Shown: positions 29,030-37,082 of the stretch, in pieces
Numbering within the stretch: the first letter of the stretch is position 1
Layout of the letters: each line of letters opens with the position of its first letter
From: JALYQB01 sp035640155
Lineage (GTDB): Bacteria; Actinomycetota; Actinomycetes; Mycobacteriales; Pseudonocardiaceae
Assembly: GCA_035640155.1 (NCBI GenBank)
Contig: DASQWR010000002.1
Location: 1-53,926, forward strand
DNA: 53,926 bases
Direction: 5' to 3'
Translations under genes and position numbers: made by a program
Notes under the pieces: generated by a model
The model's input: only the letters and a program-made list of their open reading frames with translations
Database searches by the model: none
What the model was told of the DNA's origin: nothing

Positions 29030-29998
29030 GTGCCGGACCCCGTCATCGTCGTCACCCGCCGGTGGCCGCAGTCCGTCGAGGACGAGCTGCTGCGGCGCTA
29101 CCCGCACGTGCGGCTCAACGTCGACGACGTCCCGCTCGGGCCTGACGGGCTGCGTGCCGCACTGCAGGAGGCCGAGGTCGTCCTGCCGACCGTCTCCGAC
29201 CGGCTCTCGGCGGATCTCTTCGGAGGTGAGCTGCGCACCCGGTTCCTCGGCAACTTCGGCGTCGGCTACAACAACATCGACGTCGAGGCCGCGGCGAAGG
29301 CCGGCATCGTCGTCACGAACACTCCCGGCGTGCTCACCGACACCACCGCCGACACGGCGATGACCCTGTTGCTCATGGTCGCGCGGCGGGCGGGCGAGGG
29401 GGAGCGGGAGGTGCGCGCCGGTCGGTGGACCGGGTGGCGGCCGACTCACATGATGGGCGCCGACGTCACCGGCAAGACCCTCGGCATCCTCGGCATGGGA
29501 CGCATCGGTGTCGCGGTGGCCCGGCGGGCCCACTTCGGTTTCGGGATGCCCGTCGTCTTCTACGACACCGTCGATTCCGTCCCCGAGCACGGGATCCCCG
29601 GGGCGCGCCGCCTCGACACAATCGACGAAGTGCTGGAGACCGCCGACTTCGTGTCGCTGCACATGCCCGGCGGCGGAGGGAACACCCACCTCATGGACAG
29701 GGCGCGGCTGGCCCGGATGAAGCCGACCGCTTTCCTGGTCAACAGCGCCCGCGGCGACGTCGTCGACTCCGACGCGCTCGCCGAGGCACTGCGCTCCGGG
29801 ACGATCGCCGGTGCCGGTCTCGACGTCTACGAGGACGAGCCCGAGGTCCCTCGAGTGCTGCGCGAGCTGGAGAACGTGGTGTTGCTGCCCCACCTCGGCA
29901 GCGCCACCCTGGAGACCCGCACCGCCATGGGCATGCTGGTGCTGGACAACCTGCAGGCATTCCTCGAGGGTCGGGAGCCCCCGTGCCGGGTGGCGTGA
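29030..29998 (+). CDS. hprA: hydroxypyruvate/glyoxylate reductase, D-2-hydroxyacid dehydrogenase family (322 aa)
   Basis: The GTG at 29030 has GCAGGAGG upstream. NAD(P)-binding fold with TLGILGMGRIGVAVARRA, the arginine motif VNSARGDVVDSDAL, the glutamate in VYEDEPEVP and catalytic His288 in LLPHLGSAT, the full catalytic set. It reduces hydroxypyruvate to D-glycerate (and usually glyoxylate to glycolate). Gene order sga ... hpr, gck fits the serine cycle. The stop overlaps the next GTG (GTGA). Confidence 0.92.
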   Translation: MPDPVIVVTRRWPQSVEDELLRRYPHVRLNVDDVPLGPDGLRAALQEAEVVLPTVSDRLSADLFGGELRTRFLGNFGVGYNNIDVEAAAKAGIVVTNTPGVLTDTTADTAMTLLLMVARRAGEGEREVRAGRWTGWRPTHMMGADVTGKTLGILGMGRIGVAVARRAHFGFGMPVVFYDTVDSVPEHGIPGARRLDTIDEVLETADFVSLHMPGGGGNTHLMDRARLARMKPTAFLVNSARGDVVDSDALAEALRSGTIAGAGLDVYEDEPEVPRVLRELENVVLLPHLGSATLETRTAMGMLVLDNLQAFLEGREPPCRVA

Positions 29999-31251
29999 GC
30001 GACCCGCCGGGGCTGCTGCGCGCCATGTTCGACGCGGCGGTCGCCGCCGCCGACCCGCTGGTGCAGGTGCCCGCCTTCCTGCCGCCCCGACCGCCGGGCC
30101 GGGTCGTCGTGGTCGGGGCCGGCAAGGCGTCGGCGCGGATGGCGCAGGCGGTCGAGCAGGCGTGGGACGGCCCGGTGGAGGGGCTGGTGGTGACGCGCTA
30201 CGGCCACGCGGTGCAGTGCCAGTGCGTGGAGGTGGTGGAGGCAGCACATCCGGTGCCCGACGCGGCCGGGCAGCGGGCCGCTGTCCGCATCCTCGAGCTC
30301 GTCTCGGGTCTGGGACCCGACGACCTGATGCTTGCCCTGATCTCCGGTGGCGGGTCCGCGCTGCTCGCCCTCCCGGCGGATGGGGTGTCCCTCGCCGACA
30401 AGCAGGAGATCAGCACCGCACTGTTGCGCTCCGGGGCGTCGATCGGCGAGATGAACGTCGTCCGCAAGCACCTGTCCGCGATCAAGGGGGGGCGCCTGGC
30501 CGCCGCGGCGTTCCCGGCGCGGACTGTCGGCCTGCTGATCTCCGACGTCCCCGGCGACGACCCCGCGGTCATCGCCTCCGGGCCCACCGTGGCGGAGGAC
30601 TCCACCCCGGCGCAGGCACTCGCCGTGCTCGCGGCGTACGACGTGGCGGTTCCGCCGGAGGTGCGCGGGTACCTCGAGTCCGCAGCAGGCTGCCCGGGGC
30701 CTGACGACCACCGGATGTCCCGGGTCAGCAACCAGGTCATCGCGGCACCCCAGCAGTCCCTGGAGGCCGCCGCCGCGGTGGCCCGGGAGGCGGGGGTGAC
30801 GCCGGTCGTGCTCGGTGACTCGCTGGAGGGGCAGGCGCGGGAGGTCGGCATCGTGCTCGCCGGGATCGCCCGGCAGGTGCTGCGGCACGGTCAGCCGGCG
30901 CCCGCTCCGTGCGTGCTGCTGTCGGGAGGTGAGACCACCGTGTCCGTGCACGGGCAGGGCCGCGGTGGGCGCAACGTCGAGCTGTTGCTCTCCCTGGCGC
31001 TGACACTGCGGGGTGCCCCGGGAGTGCACGCCATCGCCTGCGACACCGACGGCGTCGACGGCGTCGAGGAGATCGCGGGGGCACTCGTCGGTCCCGACAC
31101 GCTGCGCCGAGCTCGGGCTCTCGACGTCGACGCCGCCGCCGCGCTCGCGGACAACGACGGGCACGGTTTCTTCGCCACACTCGGGGACCAGGTCGTGACC
31201 GGTCCCACGCTCACCAACGTCAACGACTTCCGCGCCGTCCTCGTCGTCTGA
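29995..31251 (+). CDS. gck: glycerate 2-kinase, MOFRL family (418 aa)
   Basis: The GTG at 29995 overlaps the hprA stop; GTG at 29983 is an alternative giving four more residues. MOFRL/TtuD-type kinase features: VVVVGAGKASARMAQAVE, LISGGGSALLALP, SGGETTVSV, GRGGRNVELLLSLAL and CDTDGVDG. The family phosphorylates D-glycerate at C2, giving 2-phosphoglycerate for enolase and PEP carboxylase, the step that follows HprA in the serine cycle. Normal length; last gene of the operon. Confidence 0.92.
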   Translation: MSDPPGLLRAMFDAAVAAADPLVQVPAFLPPRPPGRVVVVGAGKASARMAQAVEQAWDGPVEGLVVTRYGHAVQCQCVEVVEAAHPVPDAAGQRAAVRILELVSGLGPDDLMLALISGGGSALLALPADGVSLADKQEISTALLRSGASIGEMNVVRKHLSAIKGGRLAAAAFPARTVGLLISDVPGDDPAVIASGPTVAEDSTPAQALAVLAAYDVAVPPEVRGYLESAAGCPGPDDHRMSRVSNQVIAAPQQSLEAAAAVAREAGVTPVVLGDSLEGQAREVGIVLAGIARQVLRHGQPAPAPCVLLSGGETTVSVHGQGRGGRNVELLLSLALTLRGAPGVHAIACDTDGVDGVEEIAGALVGPDTLRRARALDVDAAAALADNDGHGFFATLGDQVVTGPTLTNVNDFRAVLVV

Positions 31252-31351
31252 AAACGTGTCGAGAGGTCATCGAGGTGCGCCTCGCCGCTGCGGGGCACCA
31301 GCAGGCAGCCGGTCGACCGGGGGATGAGTCCGGCCCTTCCGGGACGTCACA

Positions 31352-31666
31352 GTGGGTGTGGGAAGGGTGCTCGTTGTGACCGGCCCGGACCCCGCGCTGC
31401 ACGCTGAGGTCCGCGCGCGGGTTTGCGCGGGCGAGGCGGTCGTCGTCTGTGATGTGAGCAGGGTCGCCGACTGCGATCCCGCGACGGTGGACGGGCTGCT
31501 GCGCCTCGCGCTGACCGCTCGGCGGTGCGGCGGGCAGCTTCGGCTCGTCGAGGCGCAGGGCCAGCTGCACGACCTGCTGACCTGCACTGGCCTCGCCGGG
31601 ATCCTCTGCACGAGTGAGTCCTTACCCGTCGAGGCGGGCCGGGAGACCGAACGCGGCGAACAGTGA
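31352..31666 (+). CDS. STAS-domain protein, anti-sigma-antagonist-like (104 aa)
   Basis: The GTG at 31352 (or 31358) opens a protein with the STAS pattern: VVVCDVSRVADCDPATVDGLLRLALTARRCGGQLRLVEAQGQLHDLLTCTGL. In classical antagonists a Ser/Thr at the loop is phosphorylated; here 'DCDPATVDGL' replaces 'DSSGLxxL'. Its last 45 bases overlap the 3' end of the convergent sigma-factor gene. It could act in a partner-switching pathway, but no anti-sigma kinase is adjacent. Confidence 0.65.
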   Translation: MGVGRVLVVTGPDPALHAEVRARVCAGEAVVVCDVSRVADCDPATVDGLLRLALTARRCGGQLRLVEAQGQLHDLLTCTGLAGILCTSESLPVEAGRETERGEQ

Positions 31667-32587
31667 CGTGTCGAGGAAGTTGTGGTGCCCGACGATCCGC
31701 TCGCCGTCGGTCTCGATCACCTGGATCGACCACGGCGACCCGTCCGCCTTGTAGGAGCCGAACGCGGCGCAGCCGTTCACGGTGACCGCGACGAGTCGGG
31801 AGCCGCGGCAGCCGCTGCCGGTGCCGAGGAAGAACCGGCCGATCTCCTCCGGTCCGCGCAGCCACAGTGCGTACGGTGGCATCGACATGATCGCGTCCTC
31901 GTGCAGCAGCGACACCAGCGCGGCGATGTCGTAGCGCTCGAACGCGTCGACGTAGCGGGCGAGCAGCTCCCGCTGGTCCTCGCCGACGGCGGGGGCCGCC
32001 GCGGCGTCGCGGGCGGCGAGGGTGGTCCGGGCGCGCTGCAGGGCGCTGTTCACCGAGGCCACAGTGGTGTCGAGCAGCTCGGCGACCTCGGTGGCGTGCC
32101 AGTTCAGCACCTCGCGCAGGATCAGCACCGCGCGTTGGCGGGCGGGCAGGTGCTGCAGGGCGGTGACGAACGCCAGCCGGATTGTCTCCTTTGCGACGGC
32201 CAGCTCGGCAGGGTCGGCCTCGGTGGGCAGGACGCGGCCGTCGGGGATGGGGGTGACCCACACGTTCTCCGGGTGGGCCGGCCCGAGGTCGGCGTCGGCC
32301 GCCGACGAGGGTCCCAGGTCCATCGGCCGCGCCCGGCGCTGGCGGCCCCGCACCATGTCCAGGCACACGTTCGTCGCGATGCGATAGACCCAGGAACGCA
32401 CACTGGAGCGGCCCTCGAAGCGCTCGAGGTTCCGCCACGCGCGGACCATGGTCTCCTGCACGGCGTCCTCGGCCTCGAACACCGAGCCGAGCATGCGGTA
32501 GCAGTACCCGGTCAGCTCCCGCCGGTAGCGCTCCAGGTCCTCGGACCGGACGGCCGGGGTATCGAGAATGTCGGTGCTCTGGGCCAC
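31622..32587 (-). CDS. ECF sigma factor with C-terminal SnoaL-like domain, SigG type (321 aa)
   Basis: The GTG at 32587 gives MAQSTDILDTP. Regions 2 and 4 are present (YCYRMLGSVFEAEDAVQETMVRAWRNLERFEG, SVRSWVYRIATNVCLD; HLPARQRAVLILREVLNWHATEVAELL, SVNSALQRAR). Residues ~215-315 form a SnoaL/NTF2-like domain (YVDAFERYDIAALVSLLHEDAIMSMPP, WLRGPEEIGRFFLG). This architecture belongs to the SigG-like family of TIGR02960 sigma factors, in which the extra domain controls activity instead of a separate anti-sigma factor. The target regulon is unknown. Confidence 0.9.
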   Translation of the reverse strand: MAQSTDILDTPAVRSEDLERYRRELTGYCYRMLGSVFEAEDAVQETMVRAWRNLERFEGRSSVRSWVYRIATNVCLDMVRGRQRRARPMDLGPSSAADADLGPAHPENVWVTPIPDGRVLPTEADPAELAVAKETIRLAFVTALQHLPARQRAVLILREVLNWHATEVAELLDTTVASVNSALQRARTTLAARDAAAAPAVGEDQRELLARYVDAFERYDIAALVSLLHEDAIMSMPPYALWLRGPEEIGRFFLGTGSGCRGSRLVAVTVNGCAAFGSYKADGSPWSIQVIETDGERIVGHHNFLDTSLFAAFGLPARLDG

Positions 32588-32689
32588 GATCGCCGATGTT
32601 AGGACGATTCACCGACGAAAGCGATGAGTTCAGCGCCCGGGGGTCGTCTCACCTCACGGCGGTGCACGACGAGTGATGAGGAGTACGTG

Positions 32690-33805
32690 ATGAGTGGGGT
32701 GCGGGTGTTGGTCGGGACGCGCAAGGGCGCGTTCGTCCTCACGGCGGATGGGACGCGGCAGCGGTGGGAGGTGCGCGGTCCGCACTTCGCGGGCTGGGAG
32801 GTCTACCATCTGGCGGGCTCGGCGGCGGAGCCGGACCGGCTGTATGCGTCGCAGTCGATGGGCTGGTTCGGGCAGCTGATCCAGCGCTCCGACGACGGCG
32901 GCCTCACGTGGGAGCCGGTGGGCAACGAGTTCACCTACGCTGGGGTCCCGGGCACCCATCAGTGGTACGACGGCACGCCGCACCCGTGGGAGTTCGCCCG
33001 GGTGTGGCACCTCGAGCCGTCGCTGAGTGACCCGGACACCGTCTACGCCGGGGTGGAGGACGCCGCGCTGTTCCGCTCCGTGGACGGCGGAAAGCAGTGG
33101 CAGGAGCTGCGGGGGCTGCGTGAGCACGGCTCCGGGCCGCAGTGGCAGCCCGGCGCGGGTGGGATGTGCCTGCACAGCATCATCCAGGACCCCCGCGACC
33201 CCGCCCGGCTGCACGTCGCGATCTCCGCCGCGGGCGCCTTCCGCACCGAGGACGCCGGCACGACCTGGCGCGCCACCAACCGTGGCTTGGTCTCCGAGGG
33301 CATCCCCGACCCCGACGCCGAGGTCGGGCACTGCGTGCACAACCTCGCGCGGCACCCGTCGCGCCCGGACACCCTGTTCATGCAGAAGCACTGGGACGTC
33401 ATGCGCAGCGACAACGCCGGAGACACCTGGTATGACATCGGGGGGAACCTGCCCACCGACTTCGGGTTCCCCATCGACGTGCACGCCCACGAGCCGGAGA
33501 CCATCTACGTCGTGCCGATCAAGAGCGACTCCGAGCACTTCCCCCTCGACGGGCAGCTGCGGGTGTACCGCAGCCGCACCGGCGGCCACGAGTGGGAACC
33601 ACTCACGAACGGTCTGCCGCAGCAGGACTGCTACGTCAACGTGCTGCGCGACGCCATGGCCGTGGACTCCCTCGAGGAGTGCGGGGTGTACTTCGGGACC
33701 ACCGGCGGGCAGGTGTACGCATCGGCCGATGCCGGAGACAGCTGGACACCCATCGTGCGGGACCTGCCGGCTGTGCTCTCCGTCGAAGTCCAAACCCTGC
33801 CATGA
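32690..33805 (+). CDS. BNR/sialidase-like beta-propeller protein (371 aa)
   Basis: The ATG at 32690 has GATGAGGAG upstream. There is no signal peptide, so it is probably cytosolic. Repeated Asp-box-like turns (SDDGGLTW, SVDGGKQW, TEDAGTTW, SADAGDSW) indicate a multi-bladed propeller of the exo-alpha-sialidase or WD40/YVTN-like fold. The catalytic residues of true sialidases cannot be assigned, so an enzymatic role is not claimed. The stop overlaps the start of the next gene (ATGA), making a compact operon with the MoaD-like and LigD-polymerase-like genes. Confidence 0.8.
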   Translation: MSGVRVLVGTRKGAFVLTADGTRQRWEVRGPHFAGWEVYHLAGSAAEPDRLYASQSMGWFGQLIQRSDDGGLTWEPVGNEFTYAGVPGTHQWYDGTPHPWEFARVWHLEPSLSDPDTVYAGVEDAALFRSVDGGKQWQELRGLREHGSGPQWQPGAGGMCLHSIIQDPRDPARLHVAISAAGAFRTEDAGTTWRATNRGLVSEGIPDPDAEVGHCVHNLARHPSRPDTLFMQKHWDVMRSDNAGDTWYDIGGNLPTDFGFPIDVHAHEPETIYVVPIKSDSEHFPLDGQLRVYRSRTGGHEWEPLTNGLPQQDCYVNVLRDAMAVDSLEECGVYFGTTGGQVYASADAGDSWTPIVRDLPAVLSVEVQTLP

Positions 33806-34134
33806 CCCCCGCCATGAACCCCGAGACGAACACCACCACGATCCGGGTCAAGCTCCCGGCGCATCTGCGCAAGCTGGCGCAGGTCGACGGCGAGGTGGAG
33901 CTGCACGTCGACGGCCAGGTCACCCAGGGCTCGATCCTCGACGCGCTGGAGGCCCGCTACCCGATGCTGCGCGGCACCATCCGCGACCACGCCACCGGCA
34001 AGCGCCGGGCGTTCCTGCGGTTCTTCGCCTGCCAGCAGGACCTGTCCCACGACCCCCCGGATGCCCCGCTGCCCGATCCGGTCACGAGGGGCACCGAGCC
34101 GTTCCTGGTCGTGGGCGCGATGGCCGGTGGCTGA
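33802..34134 (+). CDS. MoaD/ThiS-like ubiquitin-fold protein (110 aa)
   Basis: The ATG at 33802 overlaps the previous stop; an alternative ATG is at 33814. The sequence fits a beta-grasp fold (IRVKLPAHLRKLAQVDGEVELHVDG, SILDALEARYPMLRGTI) and ends in GAMAGG, a diglycine tail reminiscent of sulfur-carrier proteins. MoaD/ThiS proteins end in GG that is adenylated by an E1-like partner, but no such gene is nearby. The function is therefore open; the coupling to a propeller gene and a polymerase-domain gene is conserved-looking. Confidence 0.75.
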   Translation: MTPAMNPETNTTTIRVKLPAHLRKLAQVDGEVELHVDGQVTQGSILDALEARYPMLRGTIRDHATGKRRAFLRFFACQQDLSHDPPDAPLPDPVTRGTEPFLVVGAMAGG

Positions 34135-35086
34135 ACGGCCCGGCGCGGCGGAGACCCGCGCCGGGGTCGACCTGACCAGCCTCGACCAGCCCCTCTTCGA
34201 CGGCGCGGGCGCGACGAAGCGGGACCTGGTGGACTACCTGGACGCCGTCCGGGACCGGATCCTGCCCGAGCTCCGGGACCGGCCGCTGTCGGTGATCCGC
34301 GCGCGGCCGGGCCAGCAGCCGTTCATGCAGAAGAACGTGCCGAAGCACACCCCGGACTGGGTGCCGACGACCACCGTGTGGGCCGAGGCGTCCCGGCGCG
34401 ACGTGACCTACGCGCTGTGCAACGACCGCCGCACCTTGCTGTGGCTGGCCAACCAGCGCGCTGTCGAGTACCACCCGACGCTGGTCCGCGACCGCGCCGG
34501 CACCACGACCCACCTGGTGCTCGACCTCGACCCGCCGGTCGGTGATGCGTTCGACCACGTCGTCCGCGCGGCCCGGCTCGTACGGCTGGCGCTGGCCGAC
34601 GCGGGGCTGGCGGGCGCGGTCAAGACCAGCGGGGCGAAGGGGGTGCACGTTTTCGTGCCGCTCGGCGACCGGGTGCGAATCGAGGACGCGGCGGCGGCCA
34701 CCAGGGCACTCGCGGCGCGGGCCGAGCGCCTCGACCCGGCCGTCGCGACCACGGCGTTCATCCGGGAGGACCGCGACGGCAAGGTGTTCGTGGACCCGAC
34801 CCGTTCCGGCGGCGCGACGCTGGTGGCGGCGTACAGCCCGCGGGCCCGCCCCGGCGTCCCGGTGTCCTTCCCGGTGACATGGGACGAGCTCGACTGTGTG
34901 GTGCCGGCCGACTTCACCATCCGCACCGCCGCCGCGCTGCTGGCCGACGCCGACCCGTGGCACGAGCGGATGCCGCAGCCGCAACCGCTGCCCGTGGACC
35001 TCGTCGAGGAGGGTCACGCCATCCCGATCCCCCGAGTGCAGGCGATGCACGAGGGGAAGCGGCGTGCCCGCGCCCGCCGGGACTAA
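34127..35086 (+). CDS. stand-alone LigD-type polymerase/primase domain protein (319 aa)
   Basis: The GTG at 34127 overlaps the end of the MoaD-like gene. The archaeo-eukaryotic-primase-like polymerase domain of LigD is clear: VWAEASRRDVTYALCNDRRTLLWLANQ, HLVLDLDPP with the two metal-binding Asp, KTSGAKGVHVFVPL, FVDPTRSGGATLVAAYSPRARPG and PVTWDEL. The domain repairs double-strand break ends or gaps in actinobacterial non-homologous end joining. No ligase or Ku gene lies in the window. Confidence 0.92.
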   Translation: MAERPGAAETRAGVDLTSLDQPLFDGAGATKRDLVDYLDAVRDRILPELRDRPLSVIRARPGQQPFMQKNVPKHTPDWVPTTTVWAEASRRDVTYALCNDRRTLLWLANQRAVEYHPTLVRDRAGTTTHLVLDLDPPVGDAFDHVVRAARLVRLALADAGLAGAVKTSGAKGVHVFVPLGDRVRIEDAAAATRALAARAERLDPAVATTAFIREDRDGKVFVDPTRSGGATLVAAYSPRARPGVPVSFPVTWDELDCVVPADFTIRTAAALLADADPWHERMPQPQPLPVDLVEEGHAIPIPRVQAMHEGKRRARARRD

Positions 35087-35119
35087 CGTGCCGCCCTCCG
35101 CGCGCGGGCTCGAGGTGCG

Positions 35120-35406
35120 TAGGCAAAGCCGGTCGTCGACAAGTCGGCGTCGGGTTCGCTGGCCAACGGGCGGCTACGCCCGCAACCGCGCTGATCGAAC
35201 AGCACCGCCCGGAAGCCTTCGGGGTCGAAGTTGCGCCGCGAGCCGGGCGTGCTGCCACTGCCAGGACCACCGTGCAGGTAGACGGCAGGGGTCCCGGCGG
35301 GGTTTCCCACGATCTCCCAGTACACGATGTGGCCGTCCGTCACGGGCAGCAGGCCGGACTGATAGGGCTCCACCGCCGGGTATGGCTCCACCACTCCAGC
35401 ATCCAC
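35120..35406 (-). pseudogene. N-terminal fragment of a proline-iminopeptidase-type alpha/beta hydrolase
   Basis: About 95 codons match the family start: YQSGLLPVTDGHIVYWEIVGNP, VYLHGGPGSGSTPGSRRNFDP (oxyanion-hole HGGPG) and VLFDQRGCGRSRPLA. The coding resemblance then ends abruptly; a whole enzyme is about 310 residues and the catalytic Ser/Asp/His are absent. It is a 5' remnant facing the LigD-type gene. Confidence 0.85.
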
Positions 35407-35456
35407 CCCGGCCAGCGGCCGTGTCGGTGGCCTGCTGTGGGGACACCTGCGCGCCG

Positions 35457-35678
35457 CTATCTGACCTCGTCGAGGACGCTCAGCACGCGCTCGATGAGCA
35501 ACGATGCGGCGTGCTCATCGTATGAGGGCAGGCTGTTGTCGGCGAACAGGTGCTGCCTGCCGGGATAGAGGAACAGCTCGGCGTCCGTGGTCGTCGCGAC
35601 GAGAGTGCGGGCTGCGTCGATGTCGCCTTCCCCGACGAAGAACTCGTCGACAACGTCGGCGGTTGACCCGCTCCACAC
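35457..35678 (-). pseudogene. C-terminal fragment of a dienelactone-hydrolase-family gene
   Basis: The 73-codon frame contains VVDEFFVGEGDIDAARTLVATTTDAELFLYPGRQHLFAD, the region around the catalytic His of dienelactone hydrolases (YPGxxHxFAD). There is no N-terminal half and no nucleophile Cys/Ser motif. Together with the adjacent hydrolase scrap it marks a deletion junction upstream of hisS. Confidence 0.7.
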
Positions 35679-35748
35679 CGTTCTTCGGGCCGAGGCTGTG
35701 ACAGGGTGTATTTCCGGTAGTGGTCGTCAACCGCCAGGAAGGTCGGGC

Positions 35749-37062
35749 ATGGAGTCGTCTCACCCGGTGGAGCCGCCGTCTGGCACGCGGGACTTTCTCG
35801 CGCCGGAGCTGCGCCGTCGTGAGCGTGCCTTCGCGACCGTCCGGGACGTCTTCGAGCGTTACGGCTTCGGCCCGCTGCAGACCCCCGCCTTCGAGCGGAT
35901 CGAGGTGCTCACCGGCAAGTACGGTGACGAGGGTGACAAGCTCATCTTCAAGATCCTCCGCCGAGGCGAGCACGAAGTAACCGGTACGGCCGACCTCGCG
36001 CTGCGCTACGACCTGACGGTGCCACTGGCAAGGGTGGTGGCCGCCTACGGCAGCAGGTTGCCCTCGCCGTACAAGCGCTACGCCATCGCTCCGGTCTGGC
36101 GGGCGGACCGACCGGGCAGGGGCCGGTTCCGGGAGTTCGTGCAGTGCGACCTCGATGTTGTGGGCTCCACATCTGCACTGTCGGACGCGGAAGTCGTCTG
36201 CGCCGTCGCCGACGCACTGGACGCCCTCGGTGTCGGGCAGTTCCGGTTCCTGCTGAACTCCCGGCGTGCCCTCGCCGGCCTGCTCGAGTCGTACCGGGTG
36301 CCGGAGCACCTGGGGGGCGGGGTCCTGATCACCCTGGACAAGCTGGACAAGCTGCCCGGCGCGGAGGTCACCGCCGAGCTGGAACAGCGTGGCCTCGACC
36401 CCAATACGGCGAAGTCCCTCGTCGAGGACCTGACCGCCGAGGACGCCGCGGCGCGGATGCGGGCCGCTCTCGGTGCCTCGGAGCAGGGCCGGGACGGGCT
36501 GGCCGAGATCGACGAGGTCCTCGGGCTGGTCACCGGTCGGGTTGGCGCGGAGCGCATCGCGTTCACGCCGCAACTGGTCCGGGGGCTCGACTACTACACC
36601 GGTGCCATCTGGGAGGTGGTCGCTCCGGGAATGCCGGGATCGATCGCATCCGGCGGCCGCTACGACCGCCTGGTGGCATCGCTCGGCGGGCCGGACCTGC
36701 CCGCCTGCGGGGGATCGCTCGGGATCGAACGCATCCTCGCCCTGGTCACCGAGGACCAGCCGATGTCCGACGGCCTGGACGTCGCGATCACCGTGATCGA
36801 CGAGGCGCGACCCGAGGTGATCGCGGTCGCGAGCACGCTGCGCGACGCGGGGTGGCGGACCGGCACTTACCTGGGGGCCAGCCGCAAGCTGTCGAGGCAA
36901 CTCAAGTGGGCTGCGGACCAGGGCGCTCGCTACAGCCTGATCTACGGTGCGGACGAGCGCGCCGCGGGCAAGGTCACCATCCGCGACATGGCGAGCGGCG
37001 AGCAGACCCGAGCACCGCTCGCCGATGTCGCGCTGCACCTCGGTCAGCCCGAGGCACGCTGA
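35749..37062 (+). CDS. hisS: histidine-tRNA ligase, eukaryote/archaea-like subtype (437 aa)
   Basis: The ATG at 35749 has AGGAAGG upstream. Class-II HisRS with motif 1/2 area LALRYDLTVPLARV, YAIAPVWRADRPGRGRFREFVQCDLDVVG, the histidine-specific RGLDYYTGAIWEV, and SGGRYDRL, plus an anticodon-binding domain at the C-terminus. The sequence (TGKYGDEGDKLIFKI, RPGRGRFREFVQCD) is closer in style to eukaryotic/archaeal-like HisRS than to the usual actinobacterial enzyme. It may be a second copy; the rest of the genome is not visible. Catalytic motifs are intact. Confidence 0.93.
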   Translation: MESSHPVEPPSGTRDFLAPELRRRERAFATVRDVFERYGFGPLQTPAFERIEVLTGKYGDEGDKLIFKILRRGEHEVTGTADLALRYDLTVPLARVVAAYGSRLPSPYKRYAIAPVWRADRPGRGRFREFVQCDLDVVGSTSALSDAEVVCAVADALDALGVGQFRFLLNSRRALAGLLESYRVPEHLGGGVLITLDKLDKLPGAEVTAELEQRGLDPNTAKSLVEDLTAEDAAARMRAALGASEQGRDGLAEIDEVLGLVTGRVGAERIAFTPQLVRGLDYYTGAIWEVVAPGMPGSIASGGRYDRLVASLGGPDLPACGGSLGIERILALVTEDQPMSDGLDVAITVIDEARPEVIAVASTLRDAGWRTGTYLGASRKLSRQLKWAADQGARYSLIYGADERAAGKVTIRDMASGEQTRAPLADVALHLGQPEAR

Positions 37063-37082
37063 GGTCCGCCGGCCCGGTGCGC

